In this document: positions 45,635-57,980 of the stretch, in pieces
Numbering within the stretch: position 1 is the first letter of the stretch
How the letters are laid out: every line of letters begins with the position of its first letter
Source of the DNA: Aplectana chamaeleonis
Taxonomy: Eukaryota; Nematoda; Chromadorea; Rhabditida; Cosmocercidae
NCBI GenBank assembly: GCA_029168955.1
Contig: JAPDOI010000157.1
Span: 620,001 to 684,000, forward strand
DNA: 64,000 nt
Reading direction: 5' to 3'
Made by a program: the position numbers and the translations under genes
The notes under the pieces: model-generated
Databases searched by the model: none
Told to the model about the DNA's origin: nothing
The model's input: the letters and a program-made list of their open reading frames with translations, nothing else

Positions 45635-45835
45635 ACAAAAAGCTGTCGAGAATAAAAAGAAAACTTGTCGAGAATAATTCGAGAAGTTTTCGAGAATCCG
45701 GGGAAAAGTTGGCGGGAATCCGGCGAAAAGTTGCTGAGAATCAGTCTAGGAGGGGTCGAGAATTAGGCGCAAAGTTGTCCTGGATTCGTACGAATTCTGG
45801 ACAACTTCTCGCCGGATTCTCTACAACTCTTTGGA
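45635..45835 (+). repeat. Degenerate 'gagaa' minisatellite, second cluster
   Basis: Copies of 'gtcgagaat' and 'gaaaagttg' at a spacing of about 22 bp, related to 37580-37765. Confidence 0.6.
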
Positions 45836-45910
45836 CTGCCCAGGTGCGACTTAAGACGACCTAGAAGGCATTACTTTGAACCACCGTCAAACTATGAAGG
45901 GCCGTACCAA

Positions 45911-46457
45911 GGGCAGTGGTCACGATGAAAAACGCTATCGAAAAAATTACAAAAATCAGCTTAGATCAAAAACAGCTGAAAAACTATGAAGGTAGCGCGG
46001 TGGAAAACGGGCTAGAAATAGATATTTTAAGGCCCAAAAATGCCAGTTTGTGCACACGTGCACAGCGTCGACCAAAAAGATCGCCGTCTAATGCCGAGCA
46101 GTCAAAAATCATCGACATTCAGAGGAAGAGATAACTGCAAATTTACGTAATGAAAAGAGTTGACCAATGAAAGCAAGCACTTCAGTCAATGCTTTTGGCT
46201 AGATGAGTCCGAAGGATAATGTTCATTGATTGAAATTCAATTTCAAGCCAGCAGATGTTCTTGACATTAGAGATCATCTATGCGGATGATGTGGAGTGGG
46301 CTCGTCCACCATCAAAAGACAAGAAAGCTCAGGCTTCAAATTTGGCCCGAAACAGCGGTTTGTTGGCGATTTTTCCTCATTGGTCCTACTACTCTAAACC
46401 CAGAATAGGGTTTAGAGAGGAAAAGAAGACAATCATATTTTATCGCGAGCACTGCCT
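45911..46457 (+). mobile_element. TTAA MITE, family C
   Basis: 547 bp with ends GGGCAGTGGTCACGAT and ATCGCGAGCACTGCCT. The left flank is CCAA, diverged from TTAA; the right flank is TTAA (46458-46461). The internal order matches 60431-60977. Confidence 0.8.
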
Positions 46458-46461
46458 TTAA

Positions 46462-47944
46462 TCAATGTTAAACAACAGTATTTCTTACGTGTCGGTCATC
46501 AACGCCAGCTAAAAGAGAATGGGGCTAACAGCGTCAGTTGTCAAACTACAATGAATGAACATAATGAAAAGAACAGAAAATCGAAATACCGCTCAAGGCT
46601 TGTGCAATACTCAGCCCTTCTGATAACAGTGCAAACGCAGAAGCACGGCTTTCATTTTCGTCCTGTGCGAGTGCTATGCCTTACAATCCTATTTCTGAGA
46701 CAGAGTACAGAATAAAAAGTAAAAATCGGCAGAGAAAAAGGGCCTTTCAAATGCCAGTGAATGTCTGATAGTGTGGGTATTGAAGCACCAAGAGTATCTC
46801 GTGTGAAACACATTCGACGAGGAAACTTTTTTTGGCAGAAGGCTTTGGGTCTCTCTAAAGACGATAGGGCAGGAAGGACGACTGAAAACGGACAGGAAGT
46901 GAATGAAAACCGGCCCGACCCACCGGACCAACCCGCTAACAAACGTCGTTTCGATCGACGGTAATTTTTTCACATCAATCACGCACAGCGTTCATTGGGA
47001 CAGAGAATGAATGCTTCAGGAGGTTTTCTGATGACTTTCTTCCTCGGAAATCAGGGTTTTTTTCGGGTGACTTTCTCACCATTATCCCCTTAATCGTGGG
47101 CTTGCTCGTGCTAACCCTTTGAAAAACGAGATACGGTTTTTTGCACGAAGGCTGCCTTCAAAGGACTGTGTTTTTACCACAAGCATTAAACAGACTCTTT
47201 TTATAATGCCAAGTTACGTGGCATAGGCAGGGAACTGGTCAGTATTTTGCACCGCTACGATTTCAGCCCCTACCGAAATCGGGCAATGCTTCACACGAAT
47301 GGGTGCAACCTCAACCTAAGCATCACTGACGCCGGGGGCTAGTAGCCCAAGAGAAAACCGCAAGTGGCCTTTGAGCAATGAGATATAAGCGTTAATTGGT
47401 GATGAGCAAACATCTCGCTAGTAGCCTAGGGTTTTGGTTTGAGAATACGATCGTGACGTCGCGATATCCTCGGGCCAGAGCCATGTCGGGGAGCCATTCT
47501 CGCTCAATTCTCAGAGATTTCAACAAGAGATGAGCAGATAAGAAAATAAATCGAAAACTCCGATAACAGACAAGGGTGAATTTTCCCAAAATAGTCAGAT
47601 AACGGTAAACGGATAATGGATAATGCCAAAATAGTTAATACTTAACTGGTGATCACTGTTATTCATTCACTGCAAACACATTTTGACATTATTTGTGATA
47701 TTGTTTTGGCAACAATACTTCAAAAAAGGATCTTGAATAATCACGAGCGCTTCATAAATTAATGATGCTAAAACAGAGAAATACAGGCCCTTCAAAAAAA
47801 CTACTAATGACTAATGATACTAAATCGTTACTTCTATGTACTTACAACCTAGCATTGTGACGACGCTATGATGCGAAAATACGAGTCTTTCTAGACTTAC
47901 GAGGTCAGCCTCTCGTGCTCAGTCGCTTCATGATTTTTAGTCGT
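46462..47944. other. No gene recognised
   Basis: The longest frames (46942-46652 and 46982-46689, minus strand) have no recognised domain and overlap each other. No supported feature. Confidence 0.35.
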
Positions 47945-48209
47945 ATGTACATACTCAGACAATCGCCACATTCAATGCGCGTCGAGTATGAATTCAACTC
48001 GAAGACAGGGCAGTTTCAAGCACAGTCAGGGAACGTGCTTCTAGGGGAGCACGTGCTCCTATTGTGTTTCAAATTACAGCGCATGCCCCAACAAATAAGA
48101 CATTCAATGCGTGCTTGATACACATTCAACTCGAAGCCAGAACTATTTTCTCGAAAAGGAATGCATACGACGCACTCTTGAGGGGTACTCAGATGTCAGC
48201 TGCGTCACC

Positions 48210-48231
48210 GGTTATATTACCCAAGTTTGCG
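48210..48231 (+). other. SL1-like 22-mer, copy 1
   Basis: It matches the nematode spliced leader SL1 at 19 of 22 positions, with the core ATTACCCAAGTTTG intact, and is followed directly by GTACC, which could act as a splice donor. No Sm-binding site of the usual A-U(4-6)-G form was obvious within 100 nt downstream. Function as an SL RNA gene is therefore unproven. Confidence 0.55.
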
Positions 48232-48559
48232 GTACCTAGCCCGCCCAGCCGCTGTAGGCCTCTTTTGAGATGGTGCTCGGCGAGCTGGCAAAGTCGCATC
48301 TCCTCAGGCAATCGCCGCATTCAATGCGTGTCAAATATGCATTCAACTCGAAGACAAGGTGGTTTCGAGCACAGTCAGGGAACGTGCTGCTAGGGGAGCA
48401 CGTGCTCCTATTGTGTTTCAAATTACAGCACGTGCCCCAACAAATAAGCCGTCCAATGCGTGCATGATACACATTCAACTTGATGAAAAAACGATTATCC
48501 AAATAAGGAAAGTATACGATGCACTCCTGAGACGGAACTGAGAGGTCGGTAGCTTCACC

Positions 48560-48581
48560 GGTTGAATTACCCAGGTTCGCG
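48560..48581 (+). other. SL1-like 22-mer, copy 2
   Basis: It matches SL1 at 18 of 22 positions (core ATTACCCAGGTTCG) and is followed by GTACT. It lies 350 bp from copy 1 in a tandem unit. Confidence 0.5.
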
Positions 48582-48855
48582 GTACTTTATCCGCCCAGCC
48601 GTTGGAAGCCTCGTCCAATCGCTGACGGCCCCAGATGGTGCTCGGCGAGCTGGCCGCGTCGCACGTCGGTGTGCTGGACTACCTTGCAGCACGTACTTCT
48701 CCGATTGAATTTAGCGACACATGCTCCTGTTATGAAATTTGGCAGCACGTGCTGCTGTTTGGAGCACGTGCCCCTGTCATGAAGCCTTTCGATGGGTGTG
48801 GTCAGTCGAGTTGAATGCATATTCGACACGCATTGAATGCGGCGGTTTTCTGAGT

Positions 48856-49145
48856 ATGTACGAGCCGATGGCCGTGTGTGACGATAACCACATTCGTGAT
48901 CGCAACACCCGATAATCAATAGCCAACCACTTCACGGCCGGAATAAATCGAACGCTACTTTTTCTCATTCATTTCCTGTACTACTTCTTCACCTGTGGTT
49001 TTATTATCCCTCCATTTTTGTGTTTTTCCCTACCTACATAATTTCGCAGTAGTTTTTTCGGCATATGCTATTGTGAATTATAATTCGAAATCGTTTTTTT
49101 TCAGATGTTTTCTATTTCGTATCATATATCTTACATTCCCAGCTC
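48856..49145. other. No gene recognised
   Basis: AT-rich sequence with no supported feature. Confidence 0.35.
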
Positions 49146-49337
49146 GGTGCTATCATAGCGGGGGGGGCACTATGGGGTCATGCCCTTGGCCACGCCCCTT
49201 TCACTGTCCCGCACTAAATTTGAGCACCTACCCAGGGTTTCCTCCCCAGCCAAAATCAGGAGAGTCATTGCGGCACGGAAAAATGGGCGTGGACAAGTGC
49301 GATACAACAGTGCCCCCCCCCCATCTATGATAGCACC
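49146..49337. mobile_element. Palindromic MITE with G-run ends
   Basis: 'ggtgctatcatag' at the left and 'ctatgatagcacc' at the right are inverted, followed inward by a G8 run and a C10 run. Confidence 0.7.
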
Positions 49338-49647
49338 CCCAGCAATATTCCCTGATCATAGTTTTCCTGTAGGAAATGTAGTTGAAAAGACGGGGTTTTG
49401 CACACAATATTCTCGCTATTTCAAATGAAACTGAAGGCCATTTTCCAAACTTCGTCAAAAAATGTTCACTGCGTGTAACCTTTCTGAGCGAAGACTTTTT
49501 AAATTTTGGAAGCACAGGTGCGTTCACACTAAAATCGCTATGTAGCAGCAGTGTTCCAACATTTTCTTCAATTGACTGTAACTCAAGAAAATCATTTTTG
49601 TGGAAATTATTTTTTGAATCAATTCGTCGTCGCGCGCGACCTAAGAA

Positions 49648-49988
49648 TATTATCTACGGTCGGCACAGATCGCACTAGAACTTAGGCGCAAATTCGGTGC
49701 ACAGATGTTATAACGGAAGAAGGGTTCGGAAAAAAGTTCGCCCCCACGTTAAAAATTCGCTCACCCAGAGGTTCAAATCTCTTGTGGAGAACACGGTGAC
49801 ATTCCACACACATGCTGGAACTGACAAAAATATCAGGTATCGAAGCCGTGGCCAAAAATCCGAGTTCTGCGCCCTTTACCACCCCATTATCGGATTCAGT
49901 TCTGTTATAACATACGTGCACCGAGTTTGCACCAACCTTCAAAAGAGAACTAAAAGTATTAGTGCGATCCGTGCCGACAATATATAGC
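49648..49988. mobile_element. Palindromic MITE, 'cggcacrgatcgcacta' family
   Basis: The left arm 'cggtcggcacagatcgcact' and the right arm 'agtgcgatccgtgccgac' pair. Further inside, 'ggtgcacagatgttataac' pairs with 'gttataacatacgtgcacc'. The terminus is shared with the hairpin at 15175-15335. A G10 run follows at about 50031. Confidence 0.7.
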
Positions 49989-50076
49989 TTTGTTGTCTTT
50001 GCCTTGTGTGCTCGCTCTGTATATAATGAAGGGGGGGGGGGAGCGGGCATTGCCCACCCGTACGTGCTGCATCGCG

Positions 50077-51271
50077 TATAGTTGTGCCCTGGACGAAAAG
50101 ACGGAATATCGAATAGATTAGAATGACCCCCCTTTTTGACGTCCGATTTTTGAATAGATTAGAATACCCCCATTTTTAATATCCGATTTTTGATGACATT
50201 CGAATGCCCCTTTTTTGAGGTCCGAATTTCAAATATATTCGGATGACCCCCTTTTTCGGCTTCCGAATTTCGAAAAGATTCGAATAAATTCGATTCGAAT
50301 ATATTCGAATAATTTCGAATCGACAAACTGAAAACAACCCAGCTGACAAGTCAATGTATTCTCCATTTCGGAGTGAATCTTACTGATATTGATCGTTAGC
50401 GTGTGCACGCGTGTTCTATGTCCCCTTTACCCCACACTTTCCCGCCATGCGGTCCCAAAACTTGAAGGTGGTGTGATCGCTCCACCCACTATCCTGCGGC
50501 TACCGAGGAAGTGGGTGCGGCCAGCACACCGTATTCAAAATTTCGGGGCTGCATATTGCTATTAGTTACTCGTTTTAAGCCGGTTTTTAACAATGTTGTT
50601 GCAATGGGCCACGTACCTTACGATTTCTGGTGATAAGTTGAAAATGGTTTCAATCGTTGCCTTCAAAGAAATTTTTTTGCTATTTCGGCACTTCTAAGGG
50701 ATAAAGAATTTTTTGATAAAAAAAAACTATTGGAGGTCCTCGAACAACTTAGAACTTTGATCGTGCTCCACTGCTTCCTTAGTCAAAATATTATTAGTTA
50801 CAGATTCATTGGGTACAATTACACATTATATTAGGTGGAACTAGTCAAAACAATCATTTGTTGCAGCGCTGACGAACGCAGAAACAGCGGTGGGGACTCA
50901 CACCAAACCATGTAGTTTTACAACATTTTGCACGCGGCGAGGCACCAAGTGATTTCGAATCCCTTTCACGTGGTCATGCCCGCCAATGGAATACACGTCC
51001 ACCTACCGTACACCTTAAATAGCCACGACGGGGCAGATTTATTCGAAACTATTCGAAATTATAACTATTCGAATAGTAGGCTGCGAATATTGATTAGATT
51101 CGAATGACCCTGTTTTTTCGAGGTCCGATTTTTGAATAGATTCGAATGGCCCCTTTTTTGAGGTCCGATTTTTGAATAGCATTCGAATAGTGCGATTTCA
51201 GAAATTCCGATAATGAATACGTATTCGAATGGCAATTATTAGAATATATCGATTCGAATGGCACAACTATA
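50077..51271. mobile_element. Possible foldback element with 'gattcgaat' repeats
   Basis: The ends TATAGTTGTGCC and GGCACAACTATA are inverted. Both edges (50100-50330 and 51050-51250) carry loose tandem units of about 50 bp containing 'gaggtccgatttttgaatag' type sequence. The centre (50340-51040) shows no gene. Confidence 0.55.
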
Positions 51272-51815
51272 GCGTCGCGGTCGGTGAGCGTCGCACGCGA
51301 CGACATGGGCGGCAACGCGACATCCCCGCTTTCAGGTGAAATCAAATAGATTGACATCTCCTGGATCACGATTTGCTTTCCTGTTCATTTGTTGTCACAG
51401 GCGATAGCCATTTACTCGTACAGAACGATGAAGACTACTCTAAACGGTTGTGGGTTTTAAGCGTTCGCCGCGTTCGACACTGCGCGTGGAGACATGTTTT
51501 TGCGTCTATAGCGAACTTCTTTGATGAATCCCTTGAAAACCAACCTTCTTCAGATCTAAAAATTTTTAGGATCCAGGTGAGGATGGCTTTCCAATGATAT
51601 AATGCCTGCTAGGGTTTTGATTTGAACAAGAAAGTAAGGAATGTGATTTTCTGATCGTTATACAGCACACATAGCACTATGCACTCGGGTAGTGTATGTG
51701 TATATGTACTGTACGGCACACTAAAAAACTTCACCCCAAACTTCCTCGCTTAAACTTGATTCCTAGCAAGCATGGAACCGTTGGACAGTCTTTATCACCA
51801 GAAAATTATTTTCAG
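51272..51815. other. Repeat fragment and possible intron
   Basis: 51540-51620 ('ggctttccaatgatataatg') resembles the arms of the 7982-11739 element (about 8727-8750). No confident exon. Confidence 0.35.
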
Positions 51816-52082
51816 ATCCGAAAGATTACTAATTTGGAGAGATTGATCAAAAAAGGCGCTAAAGACGCTAACACGCGTTCCCACCCACTTTCGGACCAAA
51901 TCCTGCGAGCAGTGTTGCACATATCAGTTGAAATTGGGACTCCTCAACATCGAGCAAGCAGTCGATGGCAAAGGGTGGCTCATAAACAAGTTTACGAAAA
52001 TGTATTTGCAACGGCTTTGCAACGGCAAAGCAATAGGTTCCTAAAGGAAACTGCCAAGTACGAGGAGCATCTTTCTCATTAG
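51816..52082 (+). CDS. Possible terminal exon of an unknown gene
   Basis: A TTTTCAG acceptor ends at 51815, the consensus nematode form. It is followed by 88 open codons and TAG (52080-52082). The frame is also open upstream to 51696. The peptide is basic and polar, with 'LERLIKKGAKDANTRSH' and 'KQVYENVFATALQRQSNR'. No family was recognised, no upstream exon could be joined with confidence, and no polyadenylation signal was seen. It may be a chance frame. Confidence 0.25.
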   Translation: MRKITNLERLIKKGAKDANTRSHPLSDQILRAVLHISVEIGTPQHRASSRWQRVAHKQVYENVFATALQRQSNRFLKETAKYEEHLSH

Positions 52083-52963
52083 TGTTAATCTCAAAGCCCT
52101 TTCCGCAATGTAAACAATGCCACCAAAGTGCTTTTACTATGAGTACGGGAAAACGAACGTAAAACGTGAATCAGACAAAGCCGACGTGCTGCGACTGATA
52201 AGCAAAGAAAAGACCTTTGAAACAACGCTGAAGAAAGCGGATCGAACTGATTAGAGAATTAGATATGTATGTGCATATTTTCAGTAATATATGTAGATAT
52301 GCGATTTGGCACTGGTTGTCGAAGGTAAGAACAAGCTGCGAAGCAGTTTGTGAACACAAGGGTGAAAGATAATAGAGGCAGGACTATAAAATCAGGCAAA
52401 AGGGTGAATATCTGGCGATCAATAATACGAAGCATTGATGTTCGTTCGATTAATGCCAGTCAGAGTTCTTAACAATAATAATTGTCAGATAGTACATATA
52501 TTGCGACTGATGTACGCGCACAATTCAACAAAGGAATGACCAGGCCAGGTCATCAGCATCGCTCATGCAGTCACGTTTTTTCTGTTTCACTGCCTTCTGG
52601 CTACTCGTAAAAACGTCGTTTTAGCTGTTCAAGTTATTATAAAAAAATTTTTTCTCCCAATCCTTGTCCAGGGAGGCGCAGCATCCAGATAGTGGTATGC
52701 AATACCGGCAATATTTTTTTGCATTTGGGGTGAAAAAAGACGCAAAAACGCGATCCTTGTGCTTCTTTTTGTCGCAACTCTGTTCAAAATGGTCCAATTG
52801 GGAATACAATAAGGTAGTTTTAATCGACATCCGCAGTTCCTTCGTCAGTGATGATACGCACACGCTTTTTCTGGATGGAGCATAAACTGTGTTTCATTGA
52901 ATACGTCCACCCCTGATTTCTGACTACGTACATAGAGTGCGCGCAATCATTTTAGTCTGATGA
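52083..52963. other. No supported gene
   Basis: An 80-codon minus-strand frame (52863-52621) contains a cluster of Cys residues ('YCRYCIPLSGCC') but has no known counterpart that I recognise. Left unassigned. Confidence 0.3.
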
Positions 52964-53241
52964 ATGGACGGGGCTGCGACGGTAGATCACCCCGCACGAA
53001 TCGATACCCCATTCTCCAGTGAGGCCGCCAACTCCGCACGGCCAGCTACCTGGTCCATGCGTCAGACTAGACCGAAAACGGAAACCATACGTCGCCTTTC
53101 GGCCGTTGTGCTGCTCGCTTTTTTCTACGGTAAGTGGATTCAAGGTGTTAAAAAGTCTGAATATCCATGTTTTCAGATTGTCATTATTCAAACTTTTTTA
53201 TAATGCTTTTTTCAAAGTTCCTTGATTTTCCACTGTTTTAA
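52964..53241 (+). CDS. Possible small two-exon gene, membrane-type peptide
   Basis: ATG at 52964 opens a frame of 55 codons plus one base, ending at a strong donor GTAAGT (53130). The following 47-bp segment ends in GTTTTCAG at 53176, the size and form of a typical nematode intron. Exon 2 (53177-53241) keeps the frame and ends with TAA, giving about 76 residues. The N-terminal half is polar and basic ('MRQTRPKTETIRR'), then hydrophobic ('LSAVVLLAFFY'), with a second hydrophobic stretch after the junction ('FFIMLF'). A signal anchor is possible. No family was recognised; the true gene could be longer or this could be chance. Confidence 0.35.
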
Positions 53242-54171
53242 TGGACACAAAAATGCTCCAGCATGACCTAAGGAGATAGTACTCGTTTGAAGCAGGTCTC
53301 TTTCCATGATCTTGAAAGCAGGGTTTGCAATGGAAATTGTGGTTGTGCTATCCTGATGAAAAGGTAGAACTGGTCATCGCAAAAGTGGAAATAAGCGAAA
53401 ATTCGAAAAAAACGCACTGGAACAAAGTACAGCTGGGGGTCTGCCCGCCCCCAGTTAACATCTCTATAGATGCTTGGTTCGCCGCCAATTATTTTGCCCC
53501 TAAGGCGGCGTCTAGAGTTCATTTGCGCCGCGACGCGACGTTATATTTAGCCTATGTACGTATCGATCAAGCGACGTCGCGTCGCGTCGTCGCTAGGTGT
53601 TCACAGTGAAGAGGCGCGATACATCGTATTTGACGCGCAAATTATGATCGTCCCGCGTCGATCGCGTCGCATTGCATTGCAACGCGACGCGATGGTCGCC
53701 AAGCGATTGTCATCATTTTTTCTTGCCTCATCATGGACTCAAGGGGCGTCTAGATTTTTCTTGAGCCTTTTCATTACTATGTCTTCCACTCTTTTTCTCC
53801 GATAATTTTTCTTCGTCTGTTTTTCTGTAGTTTCAGACGGATGTGGAAGAAATCGATTTTAATATAGCTTCGAAGTTTTTCGTTTTTGAGGTTTTTCCTG
53901 GTGTTCAAACGTCAGGGGCATAATTCAGTCCTATTTCACCGAAAAATACCCTATTCTGTACACTCAACTCAAAAAAATTCTAACAAGGGAAGTATAAGAA
54001 GCGTAGGTCTGAACGGTAGAAATCTAATGTCATGTGGGAATGTTCATGCATTACATGGTAAAATAGTGTAGGCGGCCGCGAAAGATAGATCTGAAGGAGT
54101 TATAAGCTCCGAAAGTTTGCCAGTCATCGAACTCCACCTAGTCTATGAATTGCTGAGCGCCGAAGAGAACA
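53242..54171. other. Repeat remnants, no gene
   Basis: 53370-53400 ('ggtcatcgcaaaagtgg') recurs in altered form near 57365 and, reversed, near 58100. 53530-53705 is rich in 'gcgacgcgacg' motifs. 53985-54050 matches 43435-43490. No gene supported. Confidence 0.4.
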
Positions 54172-54244
54172 GCATCGATGGCGCAAAGGTAGGAAGGGGC
54201 AGTGGCGGGCATGTGATCAGGGTTCGAATCTCCCCCAGAAATGC
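54172..54244 (+). ncRNA. tRNA-like SINE head or tRNA pseudogene
   Basis: 73 nt with paired ends GCAT and ATGC, an A box-like TGGCGCAAAGG, and the B box GGTTCGAATC, a good match to the RNA polymerase III consensus. A T-run follows at 54245. It shares 'agcatcgrtggcgca' and 'gggttcg' with the minus-strand copy at 45089-45157. No clear anticodon stem, so probably a SINE rather than a working tRNA. Confidence 0.6.
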
Positions 54245-54527
54245 TTTTTTTTGCAAATTCACATAAGATTTCATATTTTGATCAAAATTTTTATCACAAA
54301 TGTCATCTTATCCTTCTGCTATGCGATGTAGCCATATCGACACTGATATAGACTCGGGTACAAAGGATTTAAAGTTTTGTTCCCCATCAAGGATTTCCAT
54401 TGTTTTGGAGAACTTATATGATTTGGAAGTATTATCCTCACAGGTATTATCCTCACTCGCTGAAGGCGAGTTCAGTGGCAATCATAACTTCCGTGAAAAA
54501 TCAAATTCAAAACCAAAACTGAATTAA

Positions 54528-55011
54528 AGGCAGTGTTCACGATGAAAATCGTTTTTCTGTTTACCACCTATCTTGAAAACGGCCCCATGCTGATTCCAAT
54601 GATGTCTCTGGAATCGTACAAGATCTTCTGGTAGCGGAGTTATGGTCCCCCAAAGATTGAGCTAAAGAAACATGGTGGACGAGTTGTCCGAGGCTTGTAA
54701 CTTCCGTCTTTTGCAGCCGATCTATGCGAGCTGACCTGAGTAAAGAGAGAAGTTGAGAATGAACGGAAGAACGGGGCTAATGATTGGAAATCGTCGCTCA
54801 TCTCACGATCTCGAGCATTCATTTGTTCACGTCGGTGGGCGTGGAAAGTGCATCTGGGGGTGACGAGCTGACGGGTGTCCAACTTTGGGGCCGTAGGGGA
54901 CCGTTCCGAGTTCTTTTTTCTTAGTTTTTTCAACGTTAGGGTTGAGCTAGGCCCCGCAGCTGCCGATCTCCACCAAAAAAACAGACATGGTTTTCATCGT
55001 GGACACTGCCT
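54528..55011 (-). mobile_element. TTAA MITE, family A
   Basis: 484 bp in reverse orientation, ends AGGCAGTGTTCACGATG and CATCGTGGACACTGCCT. Flanks are TTAA (54524-54527) and TTAG. It is very similar to 14033-14517, including its length. Confidence 0.85.
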
Positions 55012-55629
55012 TTAGGTGAAGTGCGTCAATATGTACCTTCAAAGCGCACTGTAGAGGAAGGTGTTTAATCACAAGAAATACGGCATACAGTAGTGGACAA
55101 AAATCTGTTGACATCGTCTTTTTTCGAAATATCTTTGCTCCCTTTGCGGCTATCGATTTCATCTTTTGACACGATATTTTCGGTCATAATGCCGATGTAA
55201 TAAAGTATGCTACAGGACTATAACGCAAATTTTCATCTATGAGGGAGAAAAATTTCATCATTCGCAATTTCCGACTTTTTGTCTCCTCTTCAACTCGATC
55301 CATTTTTTCGTCGTTTCCTATACTCTCTTGATGTATTTTGCATTTTGTAGGATTGATCGTTCATTTAGAAGTGGAAGTTTGTTGCTTATTGTTCGAAGGT
55401 CTATCATCCGAGGTCTTGCAATGAGTCCATCAGGAGCCGTTCACGGAATTCTGCTCGTGATCACATCACAAGCCATTTAAGGAATCCTGAAAGACAAGGT
55501 TAGACATCTTTAGAGGTTGGAAGCTCGAGAAAGACATCGTGAGGCAAGAGCAATACTGGATGGTATCACAGCACGCATCTTACTCGATATTCCGAGGCTT
55601 ATTGATAATGACATCAGAGGAAAACTTAA
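55012..55629. other. No gene recognised
   Basis: The sequence directly before the next MITE could be part of a degraded element continuing at 56120, but no protein family could be supported. Confidence 0.3.
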
Positions 55630-56115
55630 AGGCAGTGTTCACGATGAAAAAAGTTTTCGAAATTCCACTAGGATTGGGTAGTGGAGGGACACTCTGTAAC
55701 GTTAACGTCGAAAGAACGCATGAAAACGAGCCAGGAAGTGCCCCAAAAGAGCCCGAAGTTGCAACTTCGAGCGCATTGAAAACCCCAAAAGCGCATCACA
55801 CGCCCACCGACGTGGACAAATGAATGCTCGAGATCGTGAGATGAGCGATGATTTTCAATCATTAGATCCGTTCTTCCCTTCATTCTCAGCTTCTCTCTTT
55901 ACTCAGGTCAGCTCGCATAGATCGGCTGCAAAAGACGGAAGTTACAAGCCTCGGACAACTCGTCCACCATGTTTCCATAGATCAATCTTTGAGGGACCAT
56001 ACCTGCGTTCACAGAAGGTCTTGTGGGATTTCAGAGACACCATTGGAATCAGCATGGGACCGTTTTCAAGATAGGGGAAAAAACAGAAAATTGATTTTCA
56101 TCGTGAACACTGCCT
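55630..56115 (+). mobile_element. TTAA MITE, family A
   Basis: 486 bp with ends AGGCAGTGTTCACGATG and CGTGAACACTGCCT, flanked by TTAA (55626-55629 and 56116-56119). The internal core is as at 1435-1919. Confidence 0.85.
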
Positions 56116-57527
56116 TTAAGGAATTTCATGAACCGCAGACACTGTACAATCCATTTAGAGGTTTCTCAGGTATCTGTCAATGCTGCGAAATGTCGACACT
56201 GTGGCTGTGGAGTTCTTGGACATCGTCCTATCAAGTGGCTTTCGCTGAGAGTAAGACTAGCGTGGGCGACGGAGCAGATGTCCTAGACTCAAAGCATTGG
56301 TAAAAAGCAGTTTTCTCGACTTTATCTAGTGCTCCAAACGAACGAGGCGTACATTCAGCAGAAGAGACAACTTTTCAACATTGCTGTGTGCACAATGGGT
56401 GCCGCATTCGCTAACAATGGAACAAAAACACATTCAAGTGCGACTTTCTCAGCAATATTTGGAGCGCTTTAAAAAGGATAAAGTGGATTTTGCGCGTCGA
56501 TTCATCACTATGGATGAGACTTGGGTCTATCACCATGATCCTGAATTAAAAAAAAAAGGCTCAGAAAACCTAAACAGGCAGCAGCGACCGTTTATCCATA
56601 CGCGTTCTATCACGTTTTTCTGCTGGTGCAGGTGTTCTACGAGTTTCAACATGTTTCCACGTCTCAACTTCCAGCGCATTCAGTGTGCATCGGATTAGCT
56701 GCAGGTCTGTTCGTCAGCGTCGCAATAGAGAGACGTTCCTAGCTGCGCTCATATTTGTGTTTTGGGCCCTAATGGTCCTACACGTTTTTTTTTGTGAGCC
56801 GAAATACTTGTGAACCTCCTCAGAAGTGCGAGAAAAAAACAAATATGCGGGAACACTCCACTCCAATGACGTTTTGCTCTAGCGATTATCCAAACACTGT
56901 ATGTATTCCTAAATTCTGCTCTGAGCTCATGGAAATGTCGCCGCATCAGTGAATTTTCGCGAATCGGGCAGCATAAGGTTCAACTTCAGGCTCAATTGCA
57001 TGAACTGCTGTTTTTAACCCTTTCAAGTGATGCTTTCCATGCGCTGGAGTATCTGTTCTTCTAGTTTTTCGGAAATTTCTATTTTATTGATTTTTGTCTA
57101 CGATTTTTTTCTTTGAAAAATTCCGAAGGGTTTCTTTTGAAGGAGCATGTTGTCATACGCGCAAAACCGAATTCTATGCCAAATTGACGTTTTCTCTTGA
57201 AATTGAGGCTGGAAGTAGAATTCTCGGCGTTATGTATTTTTGACCCCAAGGTCGAATAGTGAGCACATGGAAAGGGCAGAAATAGTGCATTGTTTACTCT
57301 TTGAAGCAAAGTCAAATAAAAAGTTTTAGAGAGTTGATAGAGCCCTATATAAGAATGTAGATCTGGTCACCACGAAAGTGAGAATAAGAGAAAAGCTGCA
57401 GAAAAAAAAACACACAAAAACTAGTAACAACGGCTAATTGGTGGGTGTTCCCCACCCCTAACCAACGAGATTTTTACAACTGCGAGTTTCGTGGCTTCTA
57501 TTTTGCTCGTGGTCAGCAGTCCCTCAA

Positions 57528-57980
57528 AGGCATCGTACGCGCTGAAAACCACTCATCGTTTTTTGAGTTTGAATCATAGGCTGGGCCCGCCTGAGCACGT
57601 GGGTAGAGTTTTTTGGGTCACCGACGCATCATTACGAAGATATGGGAGATCGAATGCCTCGAATTCCACCAAAAGATGCCGGCCTTCCGACAGTCATGTG
57701 GCCTCAAATGAGAAAAGAAGGTAGCTTATCAACAAATGATACATCAACTTCCACTCATTTACGCGATATAGCTTGTTGAAAAGCTTCATTCCTTTTTCAT
57801 TTTATGCCACATGGCTGTCAGAAGGCCGGCTTCTTTTGGTGGAATTCGAGGCACTCGATCACCCATATCTCCCCAATGATGCGTCGGTGACCCGAGAAAC
57901 TCTACCCACGTTCTCAGGCGGGCCCAACCAACGATTCAAACTCAAAAAACGGTGAGTGGTTTTCAGCGCGTACGATGCCT
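57528..57980. mobile_element. TTAA MITE, palindromic family E
   Basis: 453 bp with ends AGGCATCGTACGCGCTGAAA and its complement. Flanks are TCAA and TTAA (57981-57984). The arms pair almost end to end ('gggcccgcctgag' near 57585 and 57917). Partial relatives: 4960-5100 and 63650-63780. Confidence 0.8.

Larger units (their letters stand above)
47952..48855. mobile_element. Small foldback element carrying SL1-like repeats
   Basis: The ends TACTCAGACAATCGCC and GGCGGTTTTCTGAGTA are inverted. The left side holds two direct copies (about 47952-48290 and 48305-48660) of a unit of about 350 bp, with 'attcaactcgaagaca', 'ggggagcacgtgctcc' and an SL1-like segment. The right side (48700-48855) holds a reversed partial copy. 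Confidence 0.65.

Noticed and set aside
53500..53760. Palindromic element with 'ggcgtctaga' motifs
   Set aside because: The two 'ggcgtctaga' motifs are in the same orientation, and the 'gcgacgcgacg' run explains most of the apparent pairing.
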